A stretch of DNA of 64,000 nucleotides from Rhinopithecus roxellana. Taxonomy: Eukaryota > Chordata > Mammalia > Primates > Cercopithecidae. Positions 34,781-44,810 of the stretch are shown here, one piece after another. The stretch is taken from the NCBI RefSeq assembly GCF_007565055.1, contig NC_044557.1, forward strand, positions 74,286,595-74,350,594, given 5' to 3'. The notes under the pieces were generated by a model. That model was given only the letters and a program-made list of their open reading frames with translations. It was not told the DNA's origin and searched no databases. Both the position numbers and the translations under genes were made by a program. Position 1 is the stretch's first letter. Every line of letters begins with the position of its first letter.

Positions 34781-35875
34781 CTTTTTTTTGGTCATCTTTC
34801 CTAAACTCCCACCATAAAGAATGCCTTCATTTCTAGTTATATTTTTTTCTCTCTGAAATGACTTTTTTCTATTTTGTCTACTAGGGACAGTTCTATACAT
34901 TCTTTAAACTCAATGCAAATATCATGTTCTCCATGAAATTGACATGCATGTACTCTACATAGAGAGAGTTCCTCTTTTACTTGTGTACGCATAGAAATGT
35001 GTGCATATTTTTATTATATTGCTTATCAAAGGATGTGTTCATTTCTTGGCAATTCCCGGTAGAACTTATATATTACTCAAGGATAATAGTTACTTCTTCT
35101 TTGTACATCTCCAGAGAATTATCAGAGCTCAACGTAAAATAATTATTCCATAAACATTTTTAAAAGTTTAAATAAGTGTATTGCTTTGAGATCAGTAATA
35201 ACTGAAGGACACTATTAACTTGCTAATTATTTGTTGTCATGACACAATTTTCATTATAAGCATGCTGCTTGAAGAAAAAATTATTTGTTGTTATATTTCC
35301 CAGACTCATTTACATAATCATTCAAAACACATAAGTCTTATTCCCCATGCGGACTTTGTTAAGTAATTATTAAAAATAATGTAAATACATATTTCCATTA
35401 TGTTAGTAGTAATAACTTATGGAAAATATAATGAATACTGAAAAGTAGGAATAATAGCCTCCAAAATCACCCCTGTTGAAAATTTTCTTCATTTTATTTG
35501 TCTTTAGTTTTAGTTCAAACAACATGTTGAGCTTGTGTATATACTTGCTATTAAATTCTGCATTTAAAATTTTAAACATAATCAAATTTCCTTATTACAT
35601 TTAAAATATCTTAATGTTCTATTATTACAAACATAATACAATTTATTGCTAAAATTGAAAACAAATAAAAAGTAAACATTTAAACTTATAATTGCTTTAC
35701 ACAAGGTAGAGATAAACCCAATCATTTAATATTTATGATGTGTCTACCTTTATTTGTCACTGTCTAACTATATTTCATCAAATATTGTATCATTCAGTAT
35801 ATATTCTACTGGAATATTTTTAAAACAAATAACAAGGTCTTTAACATATTATCATATATTACATATAATTCTATA
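34781..35875. other. Unassigned AT-rich DNA
   Basis: I see no gene or repeat. Confidence 0.5.
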
Positions 35876-36030
35876 GCCCTGCTACTCAAAGCGTGGTCCA
35901 TGGAACCAACAGTGTGGATATCAGTTACTTTTAAAAATACAGTATCACCAATGCCACTCCAGTTCTATTAAGTCAGACTCTGAATTTTCATATTATCTTT
36001 GAGTAGCTGGATTCAAATTAAGAACTGAGA
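35876..36030 (+). repeat. MER20/MER5-like hAT DNA transposon
   Basis: Text such as CTACTCAAAGCGTGGTCC, ATGGAACCAACAGTGTGG and AAGTCAGACTCTGAATTTTC matches the small hAT-Charlie elements MER20 or MER5. It is old and non-autonomous. Confidence 0.6.
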
Positions 36031-36039
36031 AACTTTCTA

Positions 36040-36180
36040 TACAGCATCATTTTAAATTGCCACATAGTATTCCATTTTGGATATATTATAATTCATTTAA
36101 CAAGTCTCTTGTTGGCTTTTTTTTTCTGTTATAACAATGCTGCTGGAAGTAAATCATGTTTTCATTGGTTATATGATTCC
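36040..36180 (-). repeat. Old L1 fragment
   Basis: The text CCACATAGTATTCCATTTTG and ATAACAATGCTGCTGGAAGT matches the reverse of L1 ORF2 C-terminal/3' sequence. It is short and diverged. Confidence 0.55.
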
Positions 36181-36299
36181 ATGGGGACAACTATCACATT
36201 ATTTTCCTGCACCTCTAATCCATCATTTATAGAGAATCATTTCTCTTCCAAAAATTTTCACATGTAATTCTAAGCCAAACATTGTGTTTGTGTATGTGT

Positions 36300-36680
36300 G
36301 TGTGTATAAGTTTTAGAGCAACTGACAGAAACTTGTGTAACTGGAGCCAAGGTGGGGCAAAATGAGACTGTGTGGAGGTGAAATAATGGCATGGAGATGC
36401 AGTTATGTTCAGATTCAAGTCATGATGCTCATAATATTACGGAGTTGTTGAATGATTTTAAACAGAGGAGTGTTATAATCCTATTTGCATTTTAAAAAGA
36501 TCAATCTCACTGTAGTGTAGTGAAGTAGATAAAAAGAGAGATGCCAACAGCTTGGGTAGGGCGTTGACAATGGAAATGGAAGTGAAGGACAGATACTTAG
36601 GAATTAAAATAATTAAAATTTAGTAATGAATTGAATTTTAGTGTGAGATGGAGGTGTCAAGGATGGATCCTGACTTCTGT
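36300..36680 (+). repeat. Ancient interspersed repeat-like segment, family unknown
   Basis: A pattern running TTTTAAACAGAGGAGTGTTA, TTTGCATTTTAAAAAGATCA, TCACTGTAGTG and then GTCAAGGATGGATCCTGAC resembles text I associate with widely dispersed mammalian repeats, but I cannot name the family. No coding frame. Confidence 0.4.
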
Positions 36681-38385
36681 CTTGAGGGACTTGGTAGACT
36701 GAAGTATGATCCAGTGAACACTAGTGAATTAATGTTTAATATGGAAAACAGTATTTATGAATTTACTTTATGTCTTGTCAATGTTGAAGTGCCTTTGAGA
36801 CAGCCAAAGGAAGCTCCCCATTTACAGACCTTCCATTGCAATCTGCGGTTTTAATCAGTGCTATTATTGGGCATTTTCCCGTCTTTTGACCTTCTTATTC
36901 TGCTATCTGGTTTACTTGTACTTTCTGAGTACTCCTTATTAGTACAACTTTGGAATATGCTCCTGAGAATGCTCATTCCTTCCAAGCTATTAAGGCTTTT
37001 CTTTAAATCACAATATGAATGCCTAGTCCAAATGCCTTGGTTTCTTGAATATAAAACACTCTAATCGCACGTGTATTCCACTCATATACATTGTCTATTT
37101 AGTGGGTCTCAGAAGTATATTCATTTTTTTCTTCCATAAAGTACCCTGATATTTTCCTCTAGTCACTGACTTAAGCTCTATTTCAGTCCAAACAATGCAC
37201 TAAGATATGTGGTACAACCAATCAATCAACCTATAATTATGACTTCTGTTCAGAAACTCTGGGCCATGACACACTACTCACAAGGGTCAGAGATAAAAGA
37301 TCAATAGCATCCAGGGTGAAAATGTGCAAATTTTCTCTGTATATTGGGACTTTAGGTCCTGACCTAGCTTCATAGTTATGATAAACCATGGACCTTCTCC
37401 TCGTGCCCTAAGTTTTTGTTGTTGTTGTTGTTGTTTGTTTGTTTGTTTGTTTTAATTCAGCCTTACTATAAAGGTCACATTCTTCATGTTGAAGCCTCTG
37501 CAGATTATGTCTTGTACATTTGAAAATTAAAGACTACCAAGGAGCTTTCTAGCTACAAATTTAATAGAGTTTCTGTGTGTTCTCAAAGAGTATTTATTAA
37601 AGTAATTGAATGACTGAAGATATATTAAGTTGCACATGTAAGTTACAGAATTTCACATACCTCCAATGTAAACTAAGATTTTCAGGTATGGTATTAAATG
37701 AGCAAGCAGAAAGAGGGTCATCATATGGTTAACTCTTCTAAGATATTAAAGCACAGTGACTTCTTGTATTGTGGCTAATGTTATTGACATGACAGATACA
37801 ATTATTGAAGCTCCTTTTATGGCTCTTAGGTAAGCAATTATGGGTGTGAACAAATTCTTGTTATGTGAGAATGATGTCTTTTCCCTGTTGTATGCAAGAA
37901 AGAATTCATATTGATCCTCTTTGGGTGATTTTTGATATGAATTGGCTAGAATAGTCAATAGTAGCAAAAGGATACAGATTTGACAGCCTGATTTTAGTTT
38001 TGAAAACAAGAAGGCAGACACACTTTAATGGCTGGTTATATGAATAATGTATTATCACTAAAAAAGGAACAACTTAAGGTAAAATTATGATACTCCCATG
38101 ATTGTAAACCTCATTACAGCATAAAAATAGAAGTTTTCACCTCAAAAATAACAAATTTTCTTTCTTGAAATTCACGTGTAAGAGGTTACAGATTCCTAAA
38201 ATTCTAGTTACAGTTCTGATTCTCAGAAGAATGTATTTGATATACCTCTCTATAATATTAAAAGTAGTTTTGAGAAGCATGTGTAAGTTCCATATGCAAT
38301 CTATACTATTTGAATTTATATGTTTTTATATTCCTAAGAAGTTTTTTGTCAATACATTGCAGCTTTTATTATTTTAGAGGAACTA
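36681..38385. other. Unassigned DNA with a (GTT)n/(GTTT)n tract
   Basis: The simple repeat lies at 37412-37453. The open frames of 60-91 codons here lack recognisable domains. Confidence 0.5.
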
Positions 38386-38690
38386 GACCAGACGCAGTGG
38401 CTCACGCCTGTAATCCCAGCACTTTGGGAGGCTGAGACGGATGGATCACTTGAGGTCAGGAGTTCAAGACCAGCCTGCTCAACAATGTGAAACCCCATCT
38501 CTACTAAAAATACAAAAATTAGCAGGGCATGGTGGTGGGCACCTGTAATCCCAGCTATTCGGGAGGTTGAGGCAGGAGAATGGCTTGAATCTGGGAGGCG
38601 GGGTTGCGGTAAGCTGAGATTGCACCACTGCATTCCAGTCTTGGTGATAGAGTGAGACTCTGTCTCAGAAAATAAAATAAAGAAACTAAA
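38386..38690 (+). mobile_element. Alu (AluS-like)
   Basis: Full-length plus-strand Alu, from CCAGACGCAGTGGCTCACGC to GACTCTGTCTC and an A-rich tail of AAAT units. Moderate divergence. The 94-codon minus-strand frame through it is an Alu artefact. Confidence 0.92.
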
Positions 38691-39862
38691 ATGATAATAG
38701 TTCAGACTTTTAATTAATGGATCCTGAGTTTAAGTAATGTGTAATGTATGTTTAAGTTTAATTGCAAAGTTTTACCTACAGGTTCATTTTGTTACTAGTA
38801 AGATACCATCAAATTACCTAAATTATTTATTTGCAAACAAGATTTTAAGCTGCTTCAAATATATAAGAATGAAGATTCTTCGTGCTATTATTTTTCTGAA
38901 TTTGAGTTGGTCATTAATAGTATATGTTTTTCTTTTTCTTTAATAGTTATTCATTCACCAAGAGTTTAAATAGAAAAAAAATCATTACAGACCTTTTATT
39001 TCATTTTGTTTCATTTTCAGCCAAATCAAAATATGCTCTTTGATACTTAGAGAGAAAATATATTTTAGATAAAAATGTTTAATACTGCTATTAACATTCT
39101 AGCAAAATGTTTCATAAACCTACATACATATACAATCACATAAACCTGGATCACTCCCTCCTATGTGAGAAGGATGACCTGCTGGAAATAAGTACTGAAT
39201 TTCAAATTAGGGCAAATGGAGTCCTATCCTAATTCTACCACCACCTTGTGGTACTTTGTAGTCCTATGTAAAACACTTTATCTTTGATATGAGGTTCCCA
39301 GTGTCAATACAGAGATAGTATTTAATTTTTAGTTGTCTTTCTGCTTTACTTCAGCTCTGCAAATATAATATTTTGGTAAATTTTACAAATATCTTTTATA
39401 TTGATTGACACATTGAATACAGTTGTTGCTTGTATATGTGTTTATAAATACAGACTTCAATAAGCAGAAACCGCTGCATGCCAAAGACAAAAACGTAAGA
39501 AAATGAATGGGAAAATGGACAAAGAATGTAAGTAAGCAAGGCAAGGAAGAAAAAATTGTATAGTTAACAAGCATATGATAAAATGAATGTTTAGACACAT
39601 TACAGAGGAATTCAAATGGAAAAATAATAAGCAAAGATAAAGAAAATAGAGGTTGATAATTCTGGCAGAAGTGAGCAGGGGCCTGAGATTATGCTATACA
39701 CTGGTTGGTTCTTGTATATATTAGACTTGCTAATGTTTTCTGATTAGTCACATGGGTTATGCTTCTGAATTAGAGAAAACTAGCCCCATTTTTTTCTTTC
39801 TTGGTTGTTTTGATTTCAAATATTCATCTTCTTAAACTTTAAATATTCTACTCTACCATTAT
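38691..39862. other. Unassigned DNA with weak MIR and L1 traces
   Basis: Weak plus-strand MIR-like text lies at about 39215-39330 (CCACCACCTTGTGGTAC to GATATGAGGTTCCCAGTG). A decayed plus-strand L1 piece at about 39510-39640 includes GTTAACAAGCATATGATAAA. I see no gene. Confidence 0.45.
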
Positions 39863-39876
39863 CATGCTGGTTTCTT

Positions 39877-40175
39877 TCTTTCTTTTTTTTTGATAGGGTC
39901 TGACTCTGTTGTCTAGGCCAGGTTGGAGTGTAGTGTAATAAGACAGCTTATTACAGTCTCGACTTCCTGGGCGCAAGTTTTCCTCCCACCTAGACCTGCT
40001 AGGTAGCTGTAACTACAGGCACCGGCCACTATACCCATCTAACTTTTGTATTTTAGGCAGGGACAGGGTTTTCACCATATTGCGTAGGCTGGTCTTGAAC
40101 TCCTTGGGTCAAGTGATCCACCTGCCTTGGCCTCCCAAAGTGCTCGGATTACAGGTGTGAGCTGCCATGCTAGCC
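39877..40175 (-). mobile_element. Old Alu (AluJ-like) with perfect target duplications
   Basis: A reverse-oriented, diverged Alu with a T-rich tail. Identical 14-bp TSDs CATGCTGGTTTCTT lie at 39863-39876 and 40176-40189, unusually well preserved for such a diverged element. Confidence 0.92.
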
Positions 40176-40261
40176 CATGCTGGTTTCTTGATATGACTGT
40201 CCTTGGTGTTTTCTCTGATCGTTTTAAGTTTAGGATTTCACCAAAGCATCATGGACAGGCT

Positions 40262-40450
40262 AAATAACAGAATGAGGAGCCACAATTCCTGGGTTTACAC
40301 CATGGCTCATCATTTAATACCTTTGCAACAGTGACATTAATCTTTTTGTGTCTCAATTTTCTCATTTGTAAAATGGGGATGTAATAATGGAAATACCTCA
40401 TAGAATTTCCATTAGGGTTAAATGAGTTAAACGCAAGAAGCTCTGAGAGA
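40262..40450 (+). repeat. MIR
   Basis: The plus strand reads ATTCCTGGGTTTACACC, CTCAATTTTCTCATTTGTAA, AATGGGGATG and GGTTAAATGAGTTAA in MIR order. Confidence 0.75.
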
Positions 40451-40792
40451 GATTTGTTATACAATTCAAGCTCCTAGTAAAATGACTATTGCTACTGAGA
40501 ACATTGCATAAAGTTTATTTCTCAGAGATTCAGGGAAAACCCTGCCTTACCCCTCAAATATCCACATTTTCAAACTCTATATATTTCAGATTCAACTATC
40601 ATTTAAGACGTATGAATATAATCAGAACTATTATTTTGCAACAGCTGATTATATCTCATGATAGTATTTATTTCCATGCATTATCTCAATAATCTTCAAA
40701 ATAATTCTATTATACGATTTTGCTGATGAATGCATGGTAAGTCAAAAAGGTAAATTATTTTGTACTATGTGGTAAATATCTCGATTACCACA

Positions 40793-40960
40793 AAGAAGAA
40801 GAAGAATCAGAAGGAGGGGGAGAAAAAAAGAAGAAAAGAAAGGGAGGAAGAGGAGGAGCAGAGGAAGGAAGAGAAAAACTACAACTGTAACAGTAACAAC
40901 AACCATAAGAGGAGGGCGAACAGGTGGAGGAAGAAGGAAATCATGAGGAAAAGAGCACAG
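40793..40960 (+). repeat. Purine-rich GAA/GGA tract
   Basis: An almost pure A/G stretch with AGAAGAAG, GGAGG and GAGGAAGA units. ORFs on both strands (K/E/R-rich one way, L/F-rich the other) reflect the composition and are not genes. Confidence 0.85.
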
Positions 40961-41045
40961 AAAATTTGATACCTGAGGGATAAGTAAAATAGTAATAGAA
41001 GCAGATGAATGCAACTAGAGAAATACCCATAATCATGTTAGCTGG

Positions 41046-41049
<4 letters not shown>

Positions 41050-41088
<39 letters not shown>

Positions 41089-41093
41089 TTTTT
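41050..41093. repeat. (CT)n followed by a T-run
   Basis: A CT dinucleotide run at 41050-41080 adjoins 13 T, which form the tail of the following reverse Alu. Confidence 0.9.
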
Positions 41094-41118
41094 GAAACAG
41101 GCATGCCGCCACACTTGG

Positions 41119-41173
<55 letters not shown>

Positions 41174-41290
41174 GAGATACAGTCTTGTCATGTTGCCTAG
41201 GCCAATCTTGAACTCCTAGCCTCAAGCAATCCTCCCTCCTTGGCCTCCCAAAGTGCTGGGATTACAGGTTTGAGCCACTGTACTAGGCCT
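41081..41290 (-). mobile_element. Alu with internal deletion and a T50 linker
   Basis: A reverse Alu in which most of the right monomer is missing: GAAACAG joins directly to GCATGCCGCCACACTTGG. The internal A-rich linker has expanded to 50 T (41120-41169) before AATAGAGATACAGTC. The left monomer is complete to ACTAGGCC. Confidence 0.85.
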
Positions 41291-41399
41291 GGTCTCCCTT
41301 TAATTCAGTAAAAGGTGACTCTTTATGCTGCCTAGTTATTCCACCATATTTCCCTTGGAGTATTGTTCTCTACTATTTTTTGGACCTTACTTCCTCACC

Positions 41400-41910
41400 C
41401 TTTGTACTCTGGCTGCTCCGGCCTTCTAGTAATTCCTAACATGCCAAGCAAACTTTCATCCTAGACCTTTGCCCCTGCTAGTTCTAGACATTTGCATAAT
41501 GGATTGTTGTCTCGCATCCTTCAGGATTGCTCATGTATCACTACAGAGAAGTCCTCTCTGAGCACTACACTAAAATTGTACTCACATACTCTAGTTACAT
41601 TTTATCCTCCTCACATATATAGTCTTTTATTGGTCCATTTATTCTGTAAATATTAAACAGAACTTTTACCTGCCTGTAATTTTATATTACCGTCATTTTT
41701 AATAATTACATATTCAGCTGCCTTCCATTTAGGACCGGAAATGGTTATCTAATGTAATAATTTTTTACGTGATTTGGAAATACTTTGCAGGCCTGTTTTC
41801 CCACAATGAACTACTTGAGTGTAGTGGCTTTGTTGGGTTCACTGCTATATCTCTAGCACTTAGATAAATTCTTCATTTATATAGTAGGTATTCAGTATTT
41901 TTAGTGATAT
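41400..41910 (+). repeat. L2 LINE fragment (containing one copy of a 120-bp duplication)
   Basis: Plus-strand L2-like text runs AGAAGTCCTCTCTGAGCACT, CTACTTGAGTGTAGTGGC and TCTCTAGCACTTAG...GGTATTCAGTA. The interval 41622-41741 inside it is longer than L2 would predict and matches 42601-42720. Confidence 0.55.
41622..41741 (+). repeat. Copy A of a 120-bp direct duplication
   Basis: Begins GTCTTTTATTGGTCCATTTA and ends AGGACCGGAAA. It aligns end to end with 42601-42720, with the first 30 bases identical and scattered differences after (about 85 percent identity by eye). Confidence 0.85.
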
Positions 41911-41929
41911 AAATGAATGTTCTTATTTC

Positions 41930-42140
41930 ATGCCAAGCATTGTGGTAAGTGCTTTACATATATTATCTCATTGAACTAAATGAGAACTATTACCAGGAAT
42001 TTGAGAGTAAGTACTATTATTATTTGTATCTTACATAAGGCAAAACTAAGTTATAGAGATGTTAACTATGTTTCTCCAAATCCTATAGCCAATAAGTGTT
42101 GGATAAGATAACCTAAAATCAGTGTACTGCTAGTAACCCA
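41930..42140 (-). repeat. MIR
   Basis: Plus-strand text CATGCCAAGCATTGTGGTAA, GTGCTTTACATATATTATC and AAGTACTATTATTATTTGTA is MIR in reverse. Confidence 0.75.
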
Positions 42141-42229
42141 CTGCAAGACATGAATCAATATCTAATAGCTAAGTTTCAGAATGCAAATTCAAATGTTTAA
42201 CTCTACCGTGAGTCTTACTCAATTCACCT

Positions 42230-42370
42230 TTCCAGATATTGTGCTAGAAGATTTGCATACATTTTCTTTTCTATTCAAAACAATAACAATAACACTATCA
42301 TTCTCTCTAATTTGCAACTGATTAAACTAAATCTCAGAAAAGTTTTGTCCTGAGAAGTGAGTTGAAATCA
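42230..42370 (-). repeat. MIR, weak
   Basis: GATATTGTGCTAGAAGATTT and AACTGATTAAACTAAATCTC follow the reverse MIR order but are strongly diverged. Confidence 0.45.
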
Positions 42371-42557
42371 AGTAGTTTTAAAAATACTTCCGTTCGCAAC
42401 TAACTCAAAGAAAAGCATGAACTGAAATCTTCCTTATGTTTAGTATGTGAGAGGAAGGGACATTGATCTATGTCTTCCCTCAAGGTTTTCTTGCTTTTCT
42501 TAAAATTCAATATATCTCTTGAAATGAAGCTATTTCTCAATAGATTTAAGACAACAG

Positions 42558-42558
<1 letters not shown>

Positions 42559-42600
<42 letters not shown>
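42559..42600. repeat. (TG)21 microsatellite
   Basis: An uninterrupted 42-bp TG run ends exactly where copy B of the 120-bp duplication begins. Confidence 0.97.
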
Positions 42601-42601
<1 letters not shown>

Positions 42602-42720
42602 TCTTTTATTGGTCCATTTATTCTGTAAATGATAAGCAAAACTTTTACCTGCCTGTAATTTAGTATGAATGTCATTTATAATAATTTCACATCCAGCTGC
42701 CTGCTATTTAGGACCAGAAA
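42601..42720 (+). repeat. Copy B of a 120-bp direct duplication
   Basis: Same start and end as copy A (GTCTTTTATTGG to GGACCAGAAA) and the same length. It starts directly at the end of the TG run. Confidence 0.85.
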
Positions 42721-43234
42721 ATAGATTCATTCTTCTCTGAATTTTCTGTATTATATGTAATACCAGTAAATAAGATAATTTTAAAATATCCATACTAAAG
42801 AATATCACTATATGATTAACTTAAATTGACAAAGATTAATGAAAATATTATTCTGGCTGCCACTTCACTCTTATTACAACTCATTATGGTTAGAAAGCTT
42901 AAAGCATTGGGTTATTTTACAAAATATTTCTAATACAATCCATGGGGACATTTAGAACCAGTCTGGATGAAGCATTTCAAAGTGCATTGAAGAGGGTAAT
43001 TTTGCACAGGCAGAGAGATTTATTTAGATTCAATACATCTTCTTTTCTACAATCGCTTCTAATTTTTAAAGGACTATTGTAAAAACTATAATATACTTAT
43101 TTCTTCATAATTTACATGTCTTTTCGTTATCGGGAACTGCATATTTAGTAGAATGAGCAAGAGGAGAGTGTGGTATACATACTTTGAGAATAGACTACTT
43201 GTTTCCTAATTTTTTTTTTTTTTTTAGCAATTCT
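42721..43234. other. Unassigned DNA
   Basis: I see no gene or repeat apart from a T-run at 43211-43225. Confidence 0.5.
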
Positions 43235-43248
43235 TAGTTTTTTGACCT

Positions 43249-43478
43249 ATTTATTTATTTATTTATTTAGAGACCGAGTCTCACTCTGTGGCCCAGGCTG
43301 GAGTGTAGTGGCACGATCTCCGCTCACTGCAAGCTATGCCCCCCCGGGGTTCACGCCATTCTCCTGCCCCAGTAGAGACGGGGTTCGCCAGGATGGTCTC
43401 GATCTCCTGACCTCGTGACTCCCCTGCCTTGGTCTCCCAAAGTGCTGGGATTACAGGCATGAGCCACCGTGCCCGGCC
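43249..43478 (-). mobile_element. Young-looking Alu with an internal deletion
   Basis: A reverse Alu with an (ATTT)n tail. About 75 bp are missing between GCCATTCTCCTGCC and AGTAGAGACGGGG, which removes the right-monomer start and the linker. TSDs TAGTTTTTTGACCT (43235-43248) and a copy one T shorter (43479-43491) flank it. Confidence 0.9.
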
Positions 43479-43626
43479 TAGTTTTTGACCTTATGTCCTC
43501 TGCTCTCAGCCCTTCTCCTCACACTTCAAGCCCAGGAAGTAAGCTTCTATACTATTAGAGAATTTAGGGGAAAGATGCAGAGTAGGGAAGATACACAGTG
43601 GTCTCTCTTCAAAACAAATACACACA

Positions 43627-44340
43627 GCCCTTGCTTGGTGTGGTAGTCCAGAACCACAAAAATGGTGTGTAGGGTGACAGCATGCAAAACAATCTTAATA
43701 ATCAGTGGACACAATTATGATTATTTTATGACATTTAAAGATTTTTGTTACAACATTAAACACTCTTGATGTCTGTTATAGATTTATAGAAAAAAGGAAA
43801 AATAATTAAACTAATATTTATTTAGCACACTATTTTAAAACATTTAAACATTAATATGTGTTTGTAAACCTCTTGTTAAAAGTTTGAATAGTGCTTGTCA
43901 TTTTCTTCTTGTTGCATAACTTACAATATGGAGCCAGTATCTCTTCAATGCCTTGGCAACAAATTGTCATATTCTTTTTAAATTTGGGTCAGCTTCCAAA
44001 ATTTTACCCTTTGTACTCTCAATGTGTCACTTCCTCTGGGACATCTTCATTCTTTTTCTCACAAACACTGTTTTCATTTCCTCTGACTTCGTATCTGGAG
44101 TTTTTGGAGTCTTTTGCATGCCAATAATGTCAACATTTCCAACATTAGGTATAGCTCCGATTACATTAATTTGTATTTTATTTTTGGTAGATTTCTGTCT
44201 GTTTGCTTCACTTTCATTTTTGCTGTCCAGTACTCTCCTTCGATTATTTATTCTCTGTTTCATGGTATTTGGGTTTCTCACTAGGTGATGAGTAAGCTGT
44301 ACAACTAAATGCTTTGCTGTCTATGCAGAAGCTGAATAAT
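43627..44340 (-). pseudogene. Possible Tigger/pogo-like DNA transposon remnant
   Basis: The minus strand has an 84-codon open stretch (44027-44281; Lys/Asn/Glu-rich). Downstream of it, translation in shifting frames gives LEADPNLKR and then QGIEEILAPYCKLCNKKK, which resembles the C-terminal end of some pogo/Tigger-type transposases. From 43627 the plus strand reads CAGCCCTTGCTTGGTGTGG, which could be a terminal inverted repeat. I did not find the matching other end. There are several stops. The family is not identified and a chance resemblance is possible. Confidence 0.35.
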
Positions 44341-44624
44341 AGATATGTAGTGTAACCAAAAGACTCCAAAAAAGTGATGTGGTCACTAATTATAATGTGC
44401 ATTGATTATTTATCATGTTTAGACCAAAGATTTTACAACAAAGTTTATATTTTATGTAATTACTCAGTTAATAGACTGTGATAACTAAAATTTGAACTAA
44501 GATGTTGGGAGAAATCGGTTATTTATACTTAGGTAGCTAGTGGTAAAACTGAAATTTGAGCATATTGGAACTATGAAAATCAACAGCTGACTGACTGTTA
44601 ACTTCATTCTTACTCTGGTTGACT
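44341..44624. other. Unassigned DNA
   Basis: I see nothing specific. Confidence 0.45.
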
Positions 44625-44810
44625 TTTTCATTGAATGCTTATTATTTGCCAGGCATTATTTGGCTCTAAAACTTACTCCATTTAATAATTCTCCCATGAA
44701 GTTTATAAAATATTATAATCTATATTTTGCTAATGAGAAAAACCTGATGAGAAACAATGACATTTTACCCAAGGAGGAGTAAGGTGCTGGAACTATGCCA
44801 ATATAATTTC
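44625..44810 (-). repeat. MIR
   Basis: Plus-strand text TTGAATGCTTATTATTTGCC, AGGCATTATTTGG and CTAATGAGAAAAACCTGATG follows MIR in reverse. Confidence 0.65.

Noticed and set aside
40742..41225. K/E/R-rich and L/F-rich ORFs on opposite strands
   Set aside because: Products of the purine tract, CT run and T50 tract.
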